From Paracrocinitomix sp040880585 (GTDB lineage: Bacteria; Bacteroidota; Bacteroidia; Flavobacteriales_D; Crocinitomicaceae): a stretch of DNA of 22,415 nucleotides. The notes beneath the pieces are model-generated. The model saw nothing but the letters and a program-made list of their open reading frames with translations, was not told the DNA's origin and searched no databases. The DNA is taken from the NCBI GenBank assembly GCA_040880585.1, contig JBBDID010000038.1:1-22415 (forward strand). The letters run 5' to 3'. Shown in pieces: positions 1 through 6,488 of the stretch; position 1 is the stretch's first letter; each line of letters opens with the position of its first letter. The translations under genes were made by a program, and so were the position numbers.

Positions 1-99
1 ACCTTTACCATAGACCTAACCGTTTATGAAAGAGGAATGTATTATCTACGGATTGAAAGTGAACAGGATATACAAACATTTAAAATTATAAAACAATGA
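1..99 (+). CDS. T9SS type A sorting-domain protein, C-terminal end only
   Basis: The first 32 codons of the window are open in frame 1 and end in TGA at 97-99. The peptide has the pattern of the last strands of a T9SS type A sorting domain: an ITVDL-like strand, RGMYYLRIE, then a lysine-rich tail FKIIKQ. It closely resembles the end of the protein at 1061-1819, which finishes with SGMYYLHIQ and FKIIKQ, so the two are paralogs. Its stop overlaps the start of the next lipoprotein gene by four bases (ATGA). The body of the protein lies to the left of the window, so its function cannot be read. Confidence 0.8.
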   Translation, partial: TFTIDLTVYERGMYYLRIESEQDIQTFKIIKQ

Positions 100-563
100 G
101 TAAAATTAGTCTGTTAATCATTAGTTGTATATTCATATTTGGTTCTTGTAAGAAGGATAGGCTGGAAGGAGAAAAAACAATTTTCAAAGGTAAATGGAAT
201 TGGATTTATTCTAATCATTCTTATGGTTGGTGTGAGAACCAGCAAATATCAGATAGTATTTCAGAACAAGACGTTCAGCATAGTTATGGTTTTGAATTTA
301 TGGAAAAGGGTAAAGTCCGTTTTATTTCTGATGGTGAGAAAGTAACTTCACATAATCTTGTTTTTCGTGAATTTGATGAACCTGAAGAAGGGTATTGTTC
401 AATAAACAATGGTTACGAATTTGAAATATACCCAGATAATGAATCTTCTATGAGAATATGGGGATGCGTTAATAGTGATACAATCGAATGTTCTAGTTTA
501 AGTTTTCCATTTGAAACGGATGAAGGATGTGAAGTTTATTGGAGTTATTTTGTTAAACAATGA
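96..563 (+). CDS. Small lipoprotein, paralog 1 of 4
   Basis: A 155-aa protein with a lipoprotein signal peptide: a hydrophobic stretch, then FGSC with the lipidated cysteine at residue 18, followed by KKD. The mature part opens with the GKWNW motif shared by three neighbours (G-x-W-x-W) and continues with a FEFMEKGKVRF strand, then scattered cysteines. The G-x-W start and beta-rich pattern recall lipocalin-like lipoproteins of Bacteroidota, but I cannot assign it to a named family. Start and stop both overlap the adjacent genes by four bases, so it is translationally coupled to the secreted T9SS protein upstream and to the next lipoprotein. Function is unknown; a partner or immunity-type role for the secreted protein is only inference. 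Confidence 0.85.
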   Translation: MSKISLLIISCIFIFGSCKKDRLEGEKTIFKGKWNWIYSNHSYGWCENQQISDSISEQDVQHSYGFEFMEKGKVRFISDGEKVTSHNLVFREFDEPEEGYCSINNGYEFEIYPDNESSMRIWGCVNSDTIECSSLSFPFETDEGCEVYWSYFVKQ

Positions 564-1009
564 AGACTTTAATTTTGATTACTTGTTTGATTTTCTGCAT
601 AAGCTGCAAAAAAGAGAAACTTGAGGGAGATTCGGAAATATTAATTGGAGAATGGGTGTGGGTGTTTTCGTACAGAATAACAAATATTTGCACACCACCA
701 ACATCAGAGGATTTGCTTACTCCTATCAATCAAGATGTGTCCTTCTCACTTGAGTTTATGAAGCAGGGGAAGATTATTTTTATAGAAAACTCCGTTGAAT
801 CTTCTAAGTATTTGATTAAAGATCTGATTTTTGAAAAAAATATTGTATCAACAAGTAGTTACCCTTATCAATTTAATATTGTTGTAGATAATGAAGAGTA
901 TAATAATATTCAAGGATTTGTAAAAGAAGATTCCTTAAAAATAATTTATGGTTTTCCTTTTGAAGATACTCAATGCGAAGATTATGTAAACCATTTTGTT
1001 AGAGAGTAA
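560..1009 (+). CDS. Small lipoprotein, paralog 2 of 4
   Basis: A 149-aa lipoprotein with a short signal peptide and lipobox CISC (Cys16), followed by KKEKLEGD. It has the family pattern EILIGEWVWVFS, then ICTPP, then SLEFMKQGKIIFIEN. It ends in a cysteine-containing NHFVRE tail like that of the 1816-2280 protein. It is most similar to the truncated protein at 2277-2636: both have SEILxGxWxWV, TCxPPT/ICTPPT and SxEFxxxGKIIxxxN. That suggests the gene pair was duplicated as a unit. The ATG overlaps the previous stop by four bases. The gene ends immediately before a GC-rich junction. Function is not recognised. Confidence 0.85.
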   Translation: MKTLILITCLIFCISCKKEKLEGDSEILIGEWVWVFSYRITNICTPPTSEDLLTPINQDVSFSLEFMKQGKIIFIENSVESSKYLIKDLIFEKNIVSTSSYPYQFNIVVDNEEYNNIQGFVKEDSLKIIYGFPFEDTQCEDYVNHFVRE

Positions 1010-1060
1010 AGTGCGTTAGCGCAATCGAATTGGTGCGAGTTTGTAACGCGTATCAGACGA
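1010..1060. other. GC-rich junction between the two lipoprotein units
   Basis: About 50 bases directly after the lipoprotein 2 stop are much richer in CG dinucleotides than the AT-rich genes on either side. They hold short self-complementary words such as TGCGTTAGCGCA. The next reading frame continues open through this stretch from the stop at 1007-1009 without an ATG, so the 5' end of the downstream secreted-protein gene appears to have been replaced here. It resembles the degenerate palindromic elements seen elsewhere in the window, but no second copy was found. Confidence 0.4.
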
Positions 1061-1819
1061 GTGCCGATTGTACCAACGAATACAGATGATGAACCCATTG
1101 AAGTCTATTATTTGGTGAGTGAACAATCTTCAACTAATGCACCAAGAAAAGCGGTGGGGGTGATTTGCAATAGAACGTATAATTACTTTACACAAGGGGA
1201 TGGTTTGCCATGTATATCTAATACAAATGATCCTGATCTTCCTTACAATGTCCCCACGAATTATGAATATCACGATATTGACGATCTAAATCTTAAAATT
1301 CCAAATATGGGTACTACAAAAGATTACTATATTAATTGGTATGATGGTTTAACCGGCATTCCTTTAGATACTTCTCAAGACAATTCAGGTTTACTTGAAA
1401 ATGTTGAACTAGAGTTTCCAGGTAAACTTACGGGGAATGCCAGCAGACCAATTTTATTTTTTGAAGTTTATCCGCAAGGAAGTTCGTTTAAATCCTCACA
1501 AAATACTGATACGATTATCGGAGAACATACAATTACTGACAAACAAAAATTTGAAACTTCAAACTTAGGTGAAATAGAAACTGAAGTTATAACAATATCA
1601 CCAAACCCAACAACATCAGTAATTAATGTAAAAATTAGTAATCACCAGATGAGTTACTTAAGATGGTTTATAACAGATGTTCATGGTAAAAATGTAAGGT
1701 CAGGAAATATCGCAGAACCAAACTTTACTGTTGATCTTTCCGTTTTAGAAAGTGGAATGTATTATTTGCATATTCAAAACGAAGAAGTAAGGCAATCCTT
1801 TAAAATTATTAAGCAATGA
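1061..1819 (+). CDS. T9SS type A sorting-domain protein, 5'-truncated remnant
   Basis: An open frame of 252 codons from a GTG, with no signal peptide and no ATG near the start, although the C-terminus is a full T9SS type A sorting domain: ISPNPTTSVINV, WFITDVHGK, TVDLSVLESGMYYLHI, lysine-rich tail (about residues 178-252). A T9SS cargo must carry an N-terminal Sec signal, so this copy is probably not exported and looks like the tail of a longer gene. The preceding 175 residues (IEVYYLVSEQ, AVGVICNRTYNYF) match no family I recognise. It is the unit-2 counterpart of the gene ending at 99. Its stop overlaps the next lipoprotein start by four bases, so the downstream coupling is intact. The GTG is only the first usable start in the frame. 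Confidence 0.65.
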   Translation: MPIVPTNTDDEPIEVYYLVSEQSSTNAPRKAVGVICNRTYNYFTQGDGLPCISNTNDPDLPYNVPTNYEYHDIDDLNLKIPNMGTTKDYYINWYDGLTGIPLDTSQDNSGLLENVELEFPGKLTGNASRPILFFEVYPQGSSFKSSQNTDTIIGEHTITDKQKFETSNLGEIETEVITISPNPTTSVINVKISNHQMSYLRWFITDVHGKNVRSGNIAEPNFTVDLSVLESGMYYLHIQNEEVRQSFKIIKQ

Positions 1820-2280
1820 TTCTTACGGGAAAAATTAGATGTTTCTGGATTTTTTTGACTTTGTTAATAAATATTTCATGTAAAAAGGATAAACTCAAAG
1901 ATGAGCAGGAAATTTTGGTTGGTGAATGGGAATGGTTTTACACTAATACGACCTATGAAATTTGTAATCCACCAAGTTATGATTCCATTGTAAATCCTTC
2001 AAATTTTGATAAAAATTATCATCTGCAAATTGAGAAAAAAGGTCGAGTTCATTTTATTGAAGATTCGAGTCAAAAATCCTCCTTCAATTTACAATTAGTT
2101 TATTTTAGTGAAAATACGACTTATATCAACTATGATTTTGAGTTTTCAATCTACCTAGATGGAGAACAAGAAAATCAGATATCTGGTTTTGTAGGCATAG
2201 ATTCAATGGTTGTTGTTAAAGGTCTTCCATTTCCAGATACAGACTGCGACAATTATACAAGCTATTTTGTAAGAGAATGA
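1816..2280 (+). CDS. Small lipoprotein, paralog 3 of 4
   Basis: A 154-aa predicted lipoprotein with a slightly longer signal region than its paralogs and lipobox INISC (Cys22), followed by KKDKL. It has the family motif EILVGEWEWFYT, then ICNPPSYDS, HLQIEKKGRVHFIED, and a C-terminal DCDNYTSYFVRE block. The two conserved cysteines (one near the NPP motif, one near the C-terminus) could form a disulfide, which is inference. It overlaps the preceding T9SS remnant and the following lipoprotein by ATGA on both sides. Function unknown. Confidence 0.85.
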   Translation: MILTGKIRCFWIFLTLLINISCKKDKLKDEQEILVGEWEWFYTNTTYEICNPPSYDSIVNPSNFDKNYHLQIEKKGRVHFIEDSSQKSSFNLQLVYFSENTTYINYDFEFSIYLDGEQENQISGFVGIDSMVVVKGLPFPDTDCDNYTSYFVRE

Positions 2281-2636
2281 AATTTACAATAAAAATAGTG
2301 CCAGTTTTATTATTACTGTTTTCGTGCAAAAAAGAAAAACTGGCAGGAAATAGTGAAATTTTAGTGGGAAAATGGAATTGGGTTTATTCATCAGAAGTCA
2401 ATAACACTTGTAATCCACCAACTTGGGTTGATACGCTTAACCCTGACAATCAAAATGCTTCTTTTTCAATTGAGTTTCTGCAAAAAGGAAAGATCATTTA
2501 TTATAAAAATATTCAGAAAACAAATGAATTTAAGATAACTAGTATATCCTTTTCTAATAACCCAAGCATAAGTTCTAACCACGCCGGCGCGAGCAGTCTG
2601 TCCCGACACTTCGGGGTCTCGCTCGTGCTAGTGTAA
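2277..2636 (+). CDS. Small lipoprotein, paralog 4 of 4, 3'-truncated by a repeat
   Basis: Lipobox LLLLFSC (Cys17) then KKEKLAG, family motif EILVGKWNWVYS, TCNPPTW, and SIEFLQKGKIIYYKN show this is the fourth paralog, closest to the one at 560-1009. After about residue 100 the frame runs into the palindromic repeat at 2578-2667. The last 18 codons (HAGASSLSRHFG and on) are encoded by that repeat, not by the family. The expected C-terminal block with the second cysteine and YFVRE-type tail is missing, about 40 residues. The protein is probably non-functional or altered. It overlaps the previous gene by four bases. Confidence 0.7.
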   Translation: MKFTIKIVPVLLLLFSCKKEKLAGNSEILVGKWNWVYSSEVNNTCNPPTWVDTLNPDNQNASFSIEFLQKGKIIYYKNIQKTNEFKITSISFSNNPSISSNHAGASSLSRHFGVSLVLV

Positions 2637-2667
2637 ACTTTTTTTAGGACGGGTAAAAATAATTCTC
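2578..2667 (+). repeat. 90-bp palindromic dispersed repeat, copy 1
   Basis: 86 of 90 bases match 3432-3521 in the same orientation. The first half can fold into an imperfect hairpin: a GC-rich outer stem (GCGCGAGC against GCTCGTGC) and an inner CCCGA/TCGGG stem around CACT. The second half is AT-rich with the shared word GGACGGGTAAAAATAATTCT. This copy interrupts lipoprotein gene 4. Directly after it the word CTCGCTCGTGCTA from the hairpin arm recurs at about 2665-2677, hinting at a nested or rearranged insertion. Confidence 0.85.
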
Positions 2668-2726
2668 GCTCGTGCTAAGTACGTGGCAACATCACAATCA
2701 GCCAATGGAACGCAAACTCAATTGAG

Positions 2727-3329
2727 TTATTTTTTTAGGTTGACCTGAAATGCACGGTACAAGACACTTCCATGCTTGAAAAGATCTTTTGTTGCGTCAT
2801 CTGCTAAGGGAGGTTCATCATTTTTTTCTAATTTTAAATCAGGCTGTGCTTCCACATCATATTCTTTTTCTTTGTATTGGTGTCGAATGCATACAGCAGA
2901 TTTGTAGTAAACACGCCGCTCATAGTAATTGATGGTTTTGGCTTCACCACCGCGTTGCCAAAGCTCATCTTCAGATATTTCAAGCTCTTCTGCTGTGTAC
3001 ATCTCTCCCGGATAATTGCCGTGGCTGAAAATAAAAAACAAATTGCCCTCATGAAAATAATAGGAATTTACATCTTCAGCCCAATCATAATAGGTATGTT
3101 CGATAATCTTCACCAGCTGATTTGTGGTGGTATCAATATATCCTTCCAAATCGCTTGAACCGCCCGTTACGTAATCTTCATCATAAAAAGCAGTGAGCGG
3201 AACTTTAACGCAATTGTCCAGATTGTCTTCAATTTGTTTGTACCATTCTTTTATTTGCTGAATATCTTCTTCATTTCCATAACCAATGACAGACGGAAAA
3301 AGGAAAAGTGTCAAAACTAATTTATTCAT
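2727..3329 (-). CDS. Secreted protein of unknown function between two direct repeats
   Basis: A 200-aa protein with a short signal peptide (MNKLVLTLFLFPSVIGYG), probably cut near residue 18, so periplasmic or secreted. The mature chain is acidic and rich in Tyr, Glu and Asp, with a WYKQIEDNLDNC start, a central YYFHEGNLFFIFSHGNYPGE segment and YERRVYYKSAVC, which looks like a beta-sheet protein. I recognise no enzyme motif. The gene runs opposite to its neighbours and is bracketed by the two copies of the 90-bp repeat, so it may be a mobile or inserted cassette. ATG start follows an AT-rich upstream stretch. Confidence 0.8.
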   Translation of the reverse strand: MNKLVLTLFLFPSVIGYGNEEDIQQIKEWYKQIEDNLDNCVKVPLTAFYDEDYVTGGSSDLEGYIDTTTNQLVKIIEHTYYDWAEDVNSYYFHEGNLFFIFSHGNYPGEMYTAEELEISEDELWQRGGEAKTINYYERRVYYKSAVCIRHQYKEKEYDVEAQPDLKLEKNDEPPLADDATKDLFKHGSVLYRAFQVNLKK

Positions 3330-3431
3330 GCTTCGCGTTTTGTATTCAATTTAAATTTACAAAAATTAGACCGATCTCTCAAAAATTTTTTGGAAAACGA
3401 ATGCGCGCTTGTCTTAGACCAGTGCGCACCT

Positions 3432-3521
3432 ACCATGCCGGCGCGAGCAGTCTGTCCCGACACTTCGGGGTCTTGCTCGTGCCAATGTAAACTTTTTTTA
3501 GGACGGGTAAAAATAATTCTC
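3432..3521 (+). repeat. 90-bp palindromic dispersed repeat, copy 2
   Basis: Second copy of the element at 2578-2667, same orientation, differing at four positions (for example TCTT for TCTC in the right arm). It lies just upstream of pyrR, ending 53 bases before its ATG, and together with copy 1 flanks the reverse-strand gene at 2727-3329. Confidence 0.85.
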
Positions 3522-3550
3522 AGAAAAGCAGGATTTAGTTGTAGAAAAAT

Positions 3551-3558
3551 TAACTTTG
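3551..3558 (+). promoter_or_regulatory. Candidate pyrRB -7 box
   Basis: TAACTTTG fits the Bacteroidota -7 consensus TAnnTTTG and lies 16 bases before the pyrR ATG. No well-spaced TTG -33 element is visible; the nearest TTG (3539-3541) is too close. Transcription from here would give a leader of roughly ten bases. Confidence 0.45.
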
Positions 3559-3574
3559 CTTAATCATTTGATAG

Positions 3575-4126
3575 ATGGACAAGCGCACGATTTTAAATAG
3601 TAAGCATCTTGAAATTACGCTCAAACGCTTGGCTAGTCAGTTAAAAGAAAATCACAGAGACTTCTCGGATACGGTTTTAATTGCTTTGCAACCGCGTGGC
3701 ATTCACGTTTTAGAACGATTGAAAAAAATCCTGGAAGCTGATCTAAATGCACCATTGATCTGTGGCCAACTGGACATCACTTTTTATCGGGACGATTTTA
3801 GAAGAAGGGAACAACCCCTCATTCCATCAGTAAGCAATATTGACTTTATGATTGAAGATAAAAAAGTAGTGCTGATTGATGATGTGCTGTACACGGGTCG
3901 TTCCATTCGTTCAGGTTTAGATGCGCTTCTGGCATTTGGCCGGCCTAAACACGTAGAATTGTTGGTTTTGATTGACCGGCAATTTGAAAGGCATCTCCCC
4001 ATCCAACCGGATTATGTGGGAAAAGCTGTAAATACCTTGACTTCACAAGTGGTGTCAGTAGAATGGGAGCAAATTGACGGGGAAGATAAAGTAGTGTTAA
4101 CCACAGAAGATAATAATCATGGATAA
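3575..4126 (+). CDS. pyrR: PyrR, pyrimidine operon regulator / uracil phosphoribosyltransferase family
   Basis: A 183-aa type I phosphoribosyltransferase. The PRPP-binding loop is at residues 98-110 (VVLIDDVLYTGRS), preceded by GQLDITFYRDDF and LIALQPRGIHVLERL, all typical of PyrR. Family members bind UMP and pyr mRNA to attenuate transcription in Gram-positives and convert uracil plus PRPP to UMP. Length is normal. The gene overlaps pyrB by eight bases, so the two are co-translated. No leader with antiterminator and terminator structures precedes it, so classical RNA attenuation is not supported by the sequence here; it may act mainly as an enzyme or by another route. The ATG is the first in frame after the candidate promoter. 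Confidence 0.93.
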   Translation: MDKRTILNSKHLEITLKRLASQLKENHRDFSDTVLIALQPRGIHVLERLKKILEADLNAPLICGQLDITFYRDDFRRREQPLIPSVSNIDFMIEDKKVVLIDDVLYTGRSIRSGLDALLAFGRPKHVELLVLIDRQFERHLPIQPDYVGKAVNTLTSQVVSVEWEQIDGEDKVVLTTEDNNHG

Positions 4127-5051
4127 CTTGAGTGTAGAACATTTGATCGGGATCAAAGACTTATCAAAATCAGATATTGAGCTCATTTTTAAAACGGCGG
4201 ATAGCTTTAAACAAGTCATTAACCGTCCGATTAAGAAAGTGCCTTCACTCAGGGATATTACAATCGCCAATTTATTTTTTGAAAATTCTACCCGTACCCG
4301 CCTTTCATTTGAGTTGGCAGAGAAAAGACTTTCTGCAGATGTGGTTAACTTTTCTGCGGCCAGTTCTTCTGTTAAAAAGGGAGAAACCCTGATTGATACC
4401 GTGAATAACATTTTAGCCATGAAGGTGGATCTGGTGGTGATGAGACACCCCAATCCCGGAGCGGCAAAATTCTTATCCGAACGGGTGAAAGCAAGGGTGA
4501 TCAATGCCGGAGACGGAACGCATGAGCATCCCACACAAGCCTTGTTAGATGCCTATTCTATTCGTGAAAAATACGGGGACGATTTTAAAGGGAAAAAAGT
4601 TGTGATTGTAGGCGATATTTCGCATTCCAGAGTAGCGTTGTCAAATATTTTTTGCCTGCAAAAGCTGGGCGCTGAAGTGATGGTATGTGGTCCCACTACT
4701 TTGATTCCGAAATTTATTGACCAATTGGGCGTAAAAGTAGAGCACAACCTCAGAAGAGCTTTGGAATGGTGTGATGTGGCCAACATGTTGCGCATTCAGC
4801 TAGAAAGACAGGAAATCCAATATTTCCCTTCTTTGAGAGAGTACACCATGCTCTTTGGACTCACAAAAGAAATGCTGGATGGTCTGGACAAAAGAATTAC
4901 GATTATGCACCCGGGACCCATCAATCGAGGGGTTGAAATAGCATCTGATGTAGCAGATTCTGATCAATCCATTATTCTTCAGCAGGTAGAGAACGGAGTG
5001 GCAATTCGCATGGCAATTATTTATCTGCTCGCGGCTAAGATTCAACGGTAA
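4119..5051 (+). CDS. pyrB: Aspartate carbamoyltransferase catalytic subunit
   Basis: A 310-aa cytosolic enzyme that condenses carbamoyl phosphate and aspartate to carbamoyl aspartate, the committed step of pyrimidine synthesis. Carbamoyl-phosphate binding motif STRTR is at residues 57-61, with the SSxxKGE loop at 82-89, HPTQALLD at 137-144, and HPGPINRG at 264-271. Length and motif spacing are normal for the catalytic chain. No pyrI regulatory chain follows. The gene starts inside the end of pyrR. No clear terminator is visible downstream. Confidence 0.96.
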   Translation: MDNLSVEHLIGIKDLSKSDIELIFKTADSFKQVINRPIKKVPSLRDITIANLFFENSTRTRLSFELAEKRLSADVVNFSAASSSVKKGETLIDTVNNILAMKVDLVVMRHPNPGAAKFLSERVKARVINAGDGTHEHPTQALLDAYSIREKYGDDFKGKKVVIVGDISHSRVALSNIFCLQKLGAEVMVCGPTTLIPKFIDQLGVKVEHNLRRALEWCDVANMLRIQLERQEIQYFPSLREYTMLFGLTKEMLDGLDKRITIMHPGPINRGVEIASDVADSDQSIILQQVENGVAIRMAIIYLLAAKIQR

Positions 5052-5173
5052 TTCTACACATCCGGGATTTTGCAATTCGCAGAGGTACATCTTATCAAAT
5101 TTTACTAGAAGTATTTGCTACAGTAGGTGATGAATCCGGTAATATTCGTTATCTTATAAAAAAGTGATTGCAA

Positions 5174-5941
5174 ATGAAGATAAAACACATATTAATTCTA
5201 CTGAATGTCCTTACGGGGCTTAGTTTTGGATGGTGTCAAACGCCTGAGAAAATCCTTGAAAATTATGAATTGGTATGGCAAGATGAATTTGACGGCAGAG
5301 AACTGGATATGACAAAATGGAGTTATCGCGCAGCAGGCAGTAAAAGGGGGAATGCCCTTGTACGCAAAGAGAATTGTTATTTAGATCAGAAGGGACATCT
5401 TATTATTGAAGCCAGCAAGCAAGACACCAATTATTATGTCGGGCAAATTGCCACCCATCAGACGCAGTTATGGCGCTACGGTTATTTTGAATGTCGCGCA
5501 AAGCTAAATAATCAGTTGGGACCCAGCACTGCATTTTGGCTGCAATCGCCAAAATATGGATCCCATATTGGAGAAGTTGATAAAGCCGGTGCAGAAATCG
5601 ATATCATGGAATACAAGCGAAAAGATGGCACCAATAATATCTACCACACCGTGCATTGGGACGGATATAGAGAGCATCATCAACAGAAAGGAAAACGAAA
5701 AAAAGTGAAGGGAGTGGAAGAGGGATTCCATACTTTTGGCTTGAAATGGACTGAAAAAAAATACGTTTTTTATGTGGATGGCAAGCGAAGCTGGTGTACC
5801 CGAAAAGCCCTCTCCAAGGTAATGCAGTACATTATTTTAAGTGTTGAGCTTGTCGATTGGGGAGGGGAGCATAGAAACTCCACATATCCTGATCGGGCAG
5901 TGTATGATTATGTTCGGGTGTACCAAGAAAAAGAAAAATGA
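5174..5941 (+). CDS. Secreted glycoside hydrolase family 16 protein
   Basis: A 255-aa protein with an N-terminal signal peptide (KHILILLNVLTGLSFG) and one GH16 jelly-roll domain over most of the chain. The GH16 signature EIDIMEY is present, with nucleophile Glu141, Asp143 and acid/base Glu146. Supporting blocks are LVWQDEFDG, WRYGYFECRAKL, FWLQSP and a WDGY/HTFGLKW region. Known GH16 enzymes cut beta-1,3 or beta-1,4 glucans and galactans such as laminarin, agar and carrageenan. The sequence alone does not fix the substrate. There is no CBM and no T9SS tail, so it is likely periplasmic or released. The frame could open at a TTG two codons upstream, but the ATG at 5174 is preferred. Confidence 0.9.
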   Translation: MKIKHILILLNVLTGLSFGWCQTPEKILENYELVWQDEFDGRELDMTKWSYRAAGSKRGNALVRKENCYLDQKGHLIIEASKQDTNYYVGQIATHQTQLWRYGYFECRAKLNNQLGPSTAFWLQSPKYGSHIGEVDKAGAEIDIMEYKRKDGTNNIYHTVHWDGYREHHQQKGKRKKVKGVEEGFHTFGLKWTEKKYVFYVDGKRSWCTRKALSKVMQYIILSVELVDWGGEHRNSTYPDRAVYDYVRVYQEKEK

Positions 5942-6114
5942 AAAATCGAACAATAATTTGCGCTTATAATAAACAGTACATCATGAAAGAAGAATGTTCA
6001 GAAGCGATTTGTTTTAAGCCTTTTGGAACGGATGAATATCCATTATTCACAATAATTAACTGCTTTTTGTTCTTAACTCCCCGATCTTTAAATCTGCTAA
6101 TTCAAAAATTATTT

Positions 6115-6122
6115 TAATTTTG
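6115..6122 (+). promoter_or_regulatory. Candidate -7 box for the STAS-oxidase pair
   Basis: TAATTTTG matches TAnnTTTG and lies 17 bases before the ATG of the STAS gene, giving a short leader. A -33 TTG at normal spacing is not evident. The 200-base gap 5942-6139 otherwise holds nothing recognisable. Confidence 0.45.
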
Positions 6123-6139
6123 GTGTAAACAACGAACCT

Positions 6140-6481
6140 ATGAATTTTTCGAAAGAAGAAAAAGACAAGTACACAGTAGTGACTTCAAACGTTGAAAAGT
6201 TGGATTCTACGAATGCGCCTGAATTAAAATCTGAGCTGGTATTGATCAATAAAAATGCAGTGAACAACATAGTGTTAGATATGTCAAAGTCAAGGTACTG
6301 TGACTCTTCCGGGTTAAGCGCAATTCTCATAGGTAACCGTTTGTGTAAAGACTCAGGGGGGAAATTTGTCATTTCAGGCCTTCAGCCCAACGTAGTAAAG
6401 TTGGTAGAAATCTCACAGTTGAACAACGTACTGAATATTGCAGAGGATATTTCTGAAGCAGAGTCCCAAATAAAATCCTAG
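6140..6481 (+). CDS. STAS-domain protein, anti-sigma factor antagonist-like
   Basis: A 113-aa single STAS domain of the SpoIIAA/RsbV type. The key block RYCDSSGLSAIL carries the conserved DSSGL motif at residues 55-59, whose serine is the kinase target in characterised family members; LVLDMS-like strand VLDMSK and FVISGLQPNVVKLVEI complete the fold. In the family, the unphosphorylated form binds an anti-sigma kinase and releases a sigma factor. Bacteroidota lack sigma B, and no HATPase kinase or PP2C phosphatase gene is nearby, so the partner is unknown. It ends seven bases before the FAD oxidase gene and is probably co-transcribed with it, though a functional link is not obvious. Confidence 0.88.
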   Translation: MNFSKEEKDKYTVVTSNVEKLDSTNAPELKSELVLINKNAVNNIVLDMSKSRYCDSSGLSAILIGNRLCKDSGGKFVISGLQPNVVKLVEISQLNNVLNIAEDISEAESQIKS

Positions 6482-6488
6482 CCCTTGT

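Noticed and set aside
3308..3490. A 60-codon + strand frame ending HAGASSLSRHFG
   Set aside because: Its second half is encoded by the 90-bp repeat and the rest lies over the promoter side of the 2727-3329 gene. The peptide similarity to the end of lipoprotein 4 comes only from the shared repeat.
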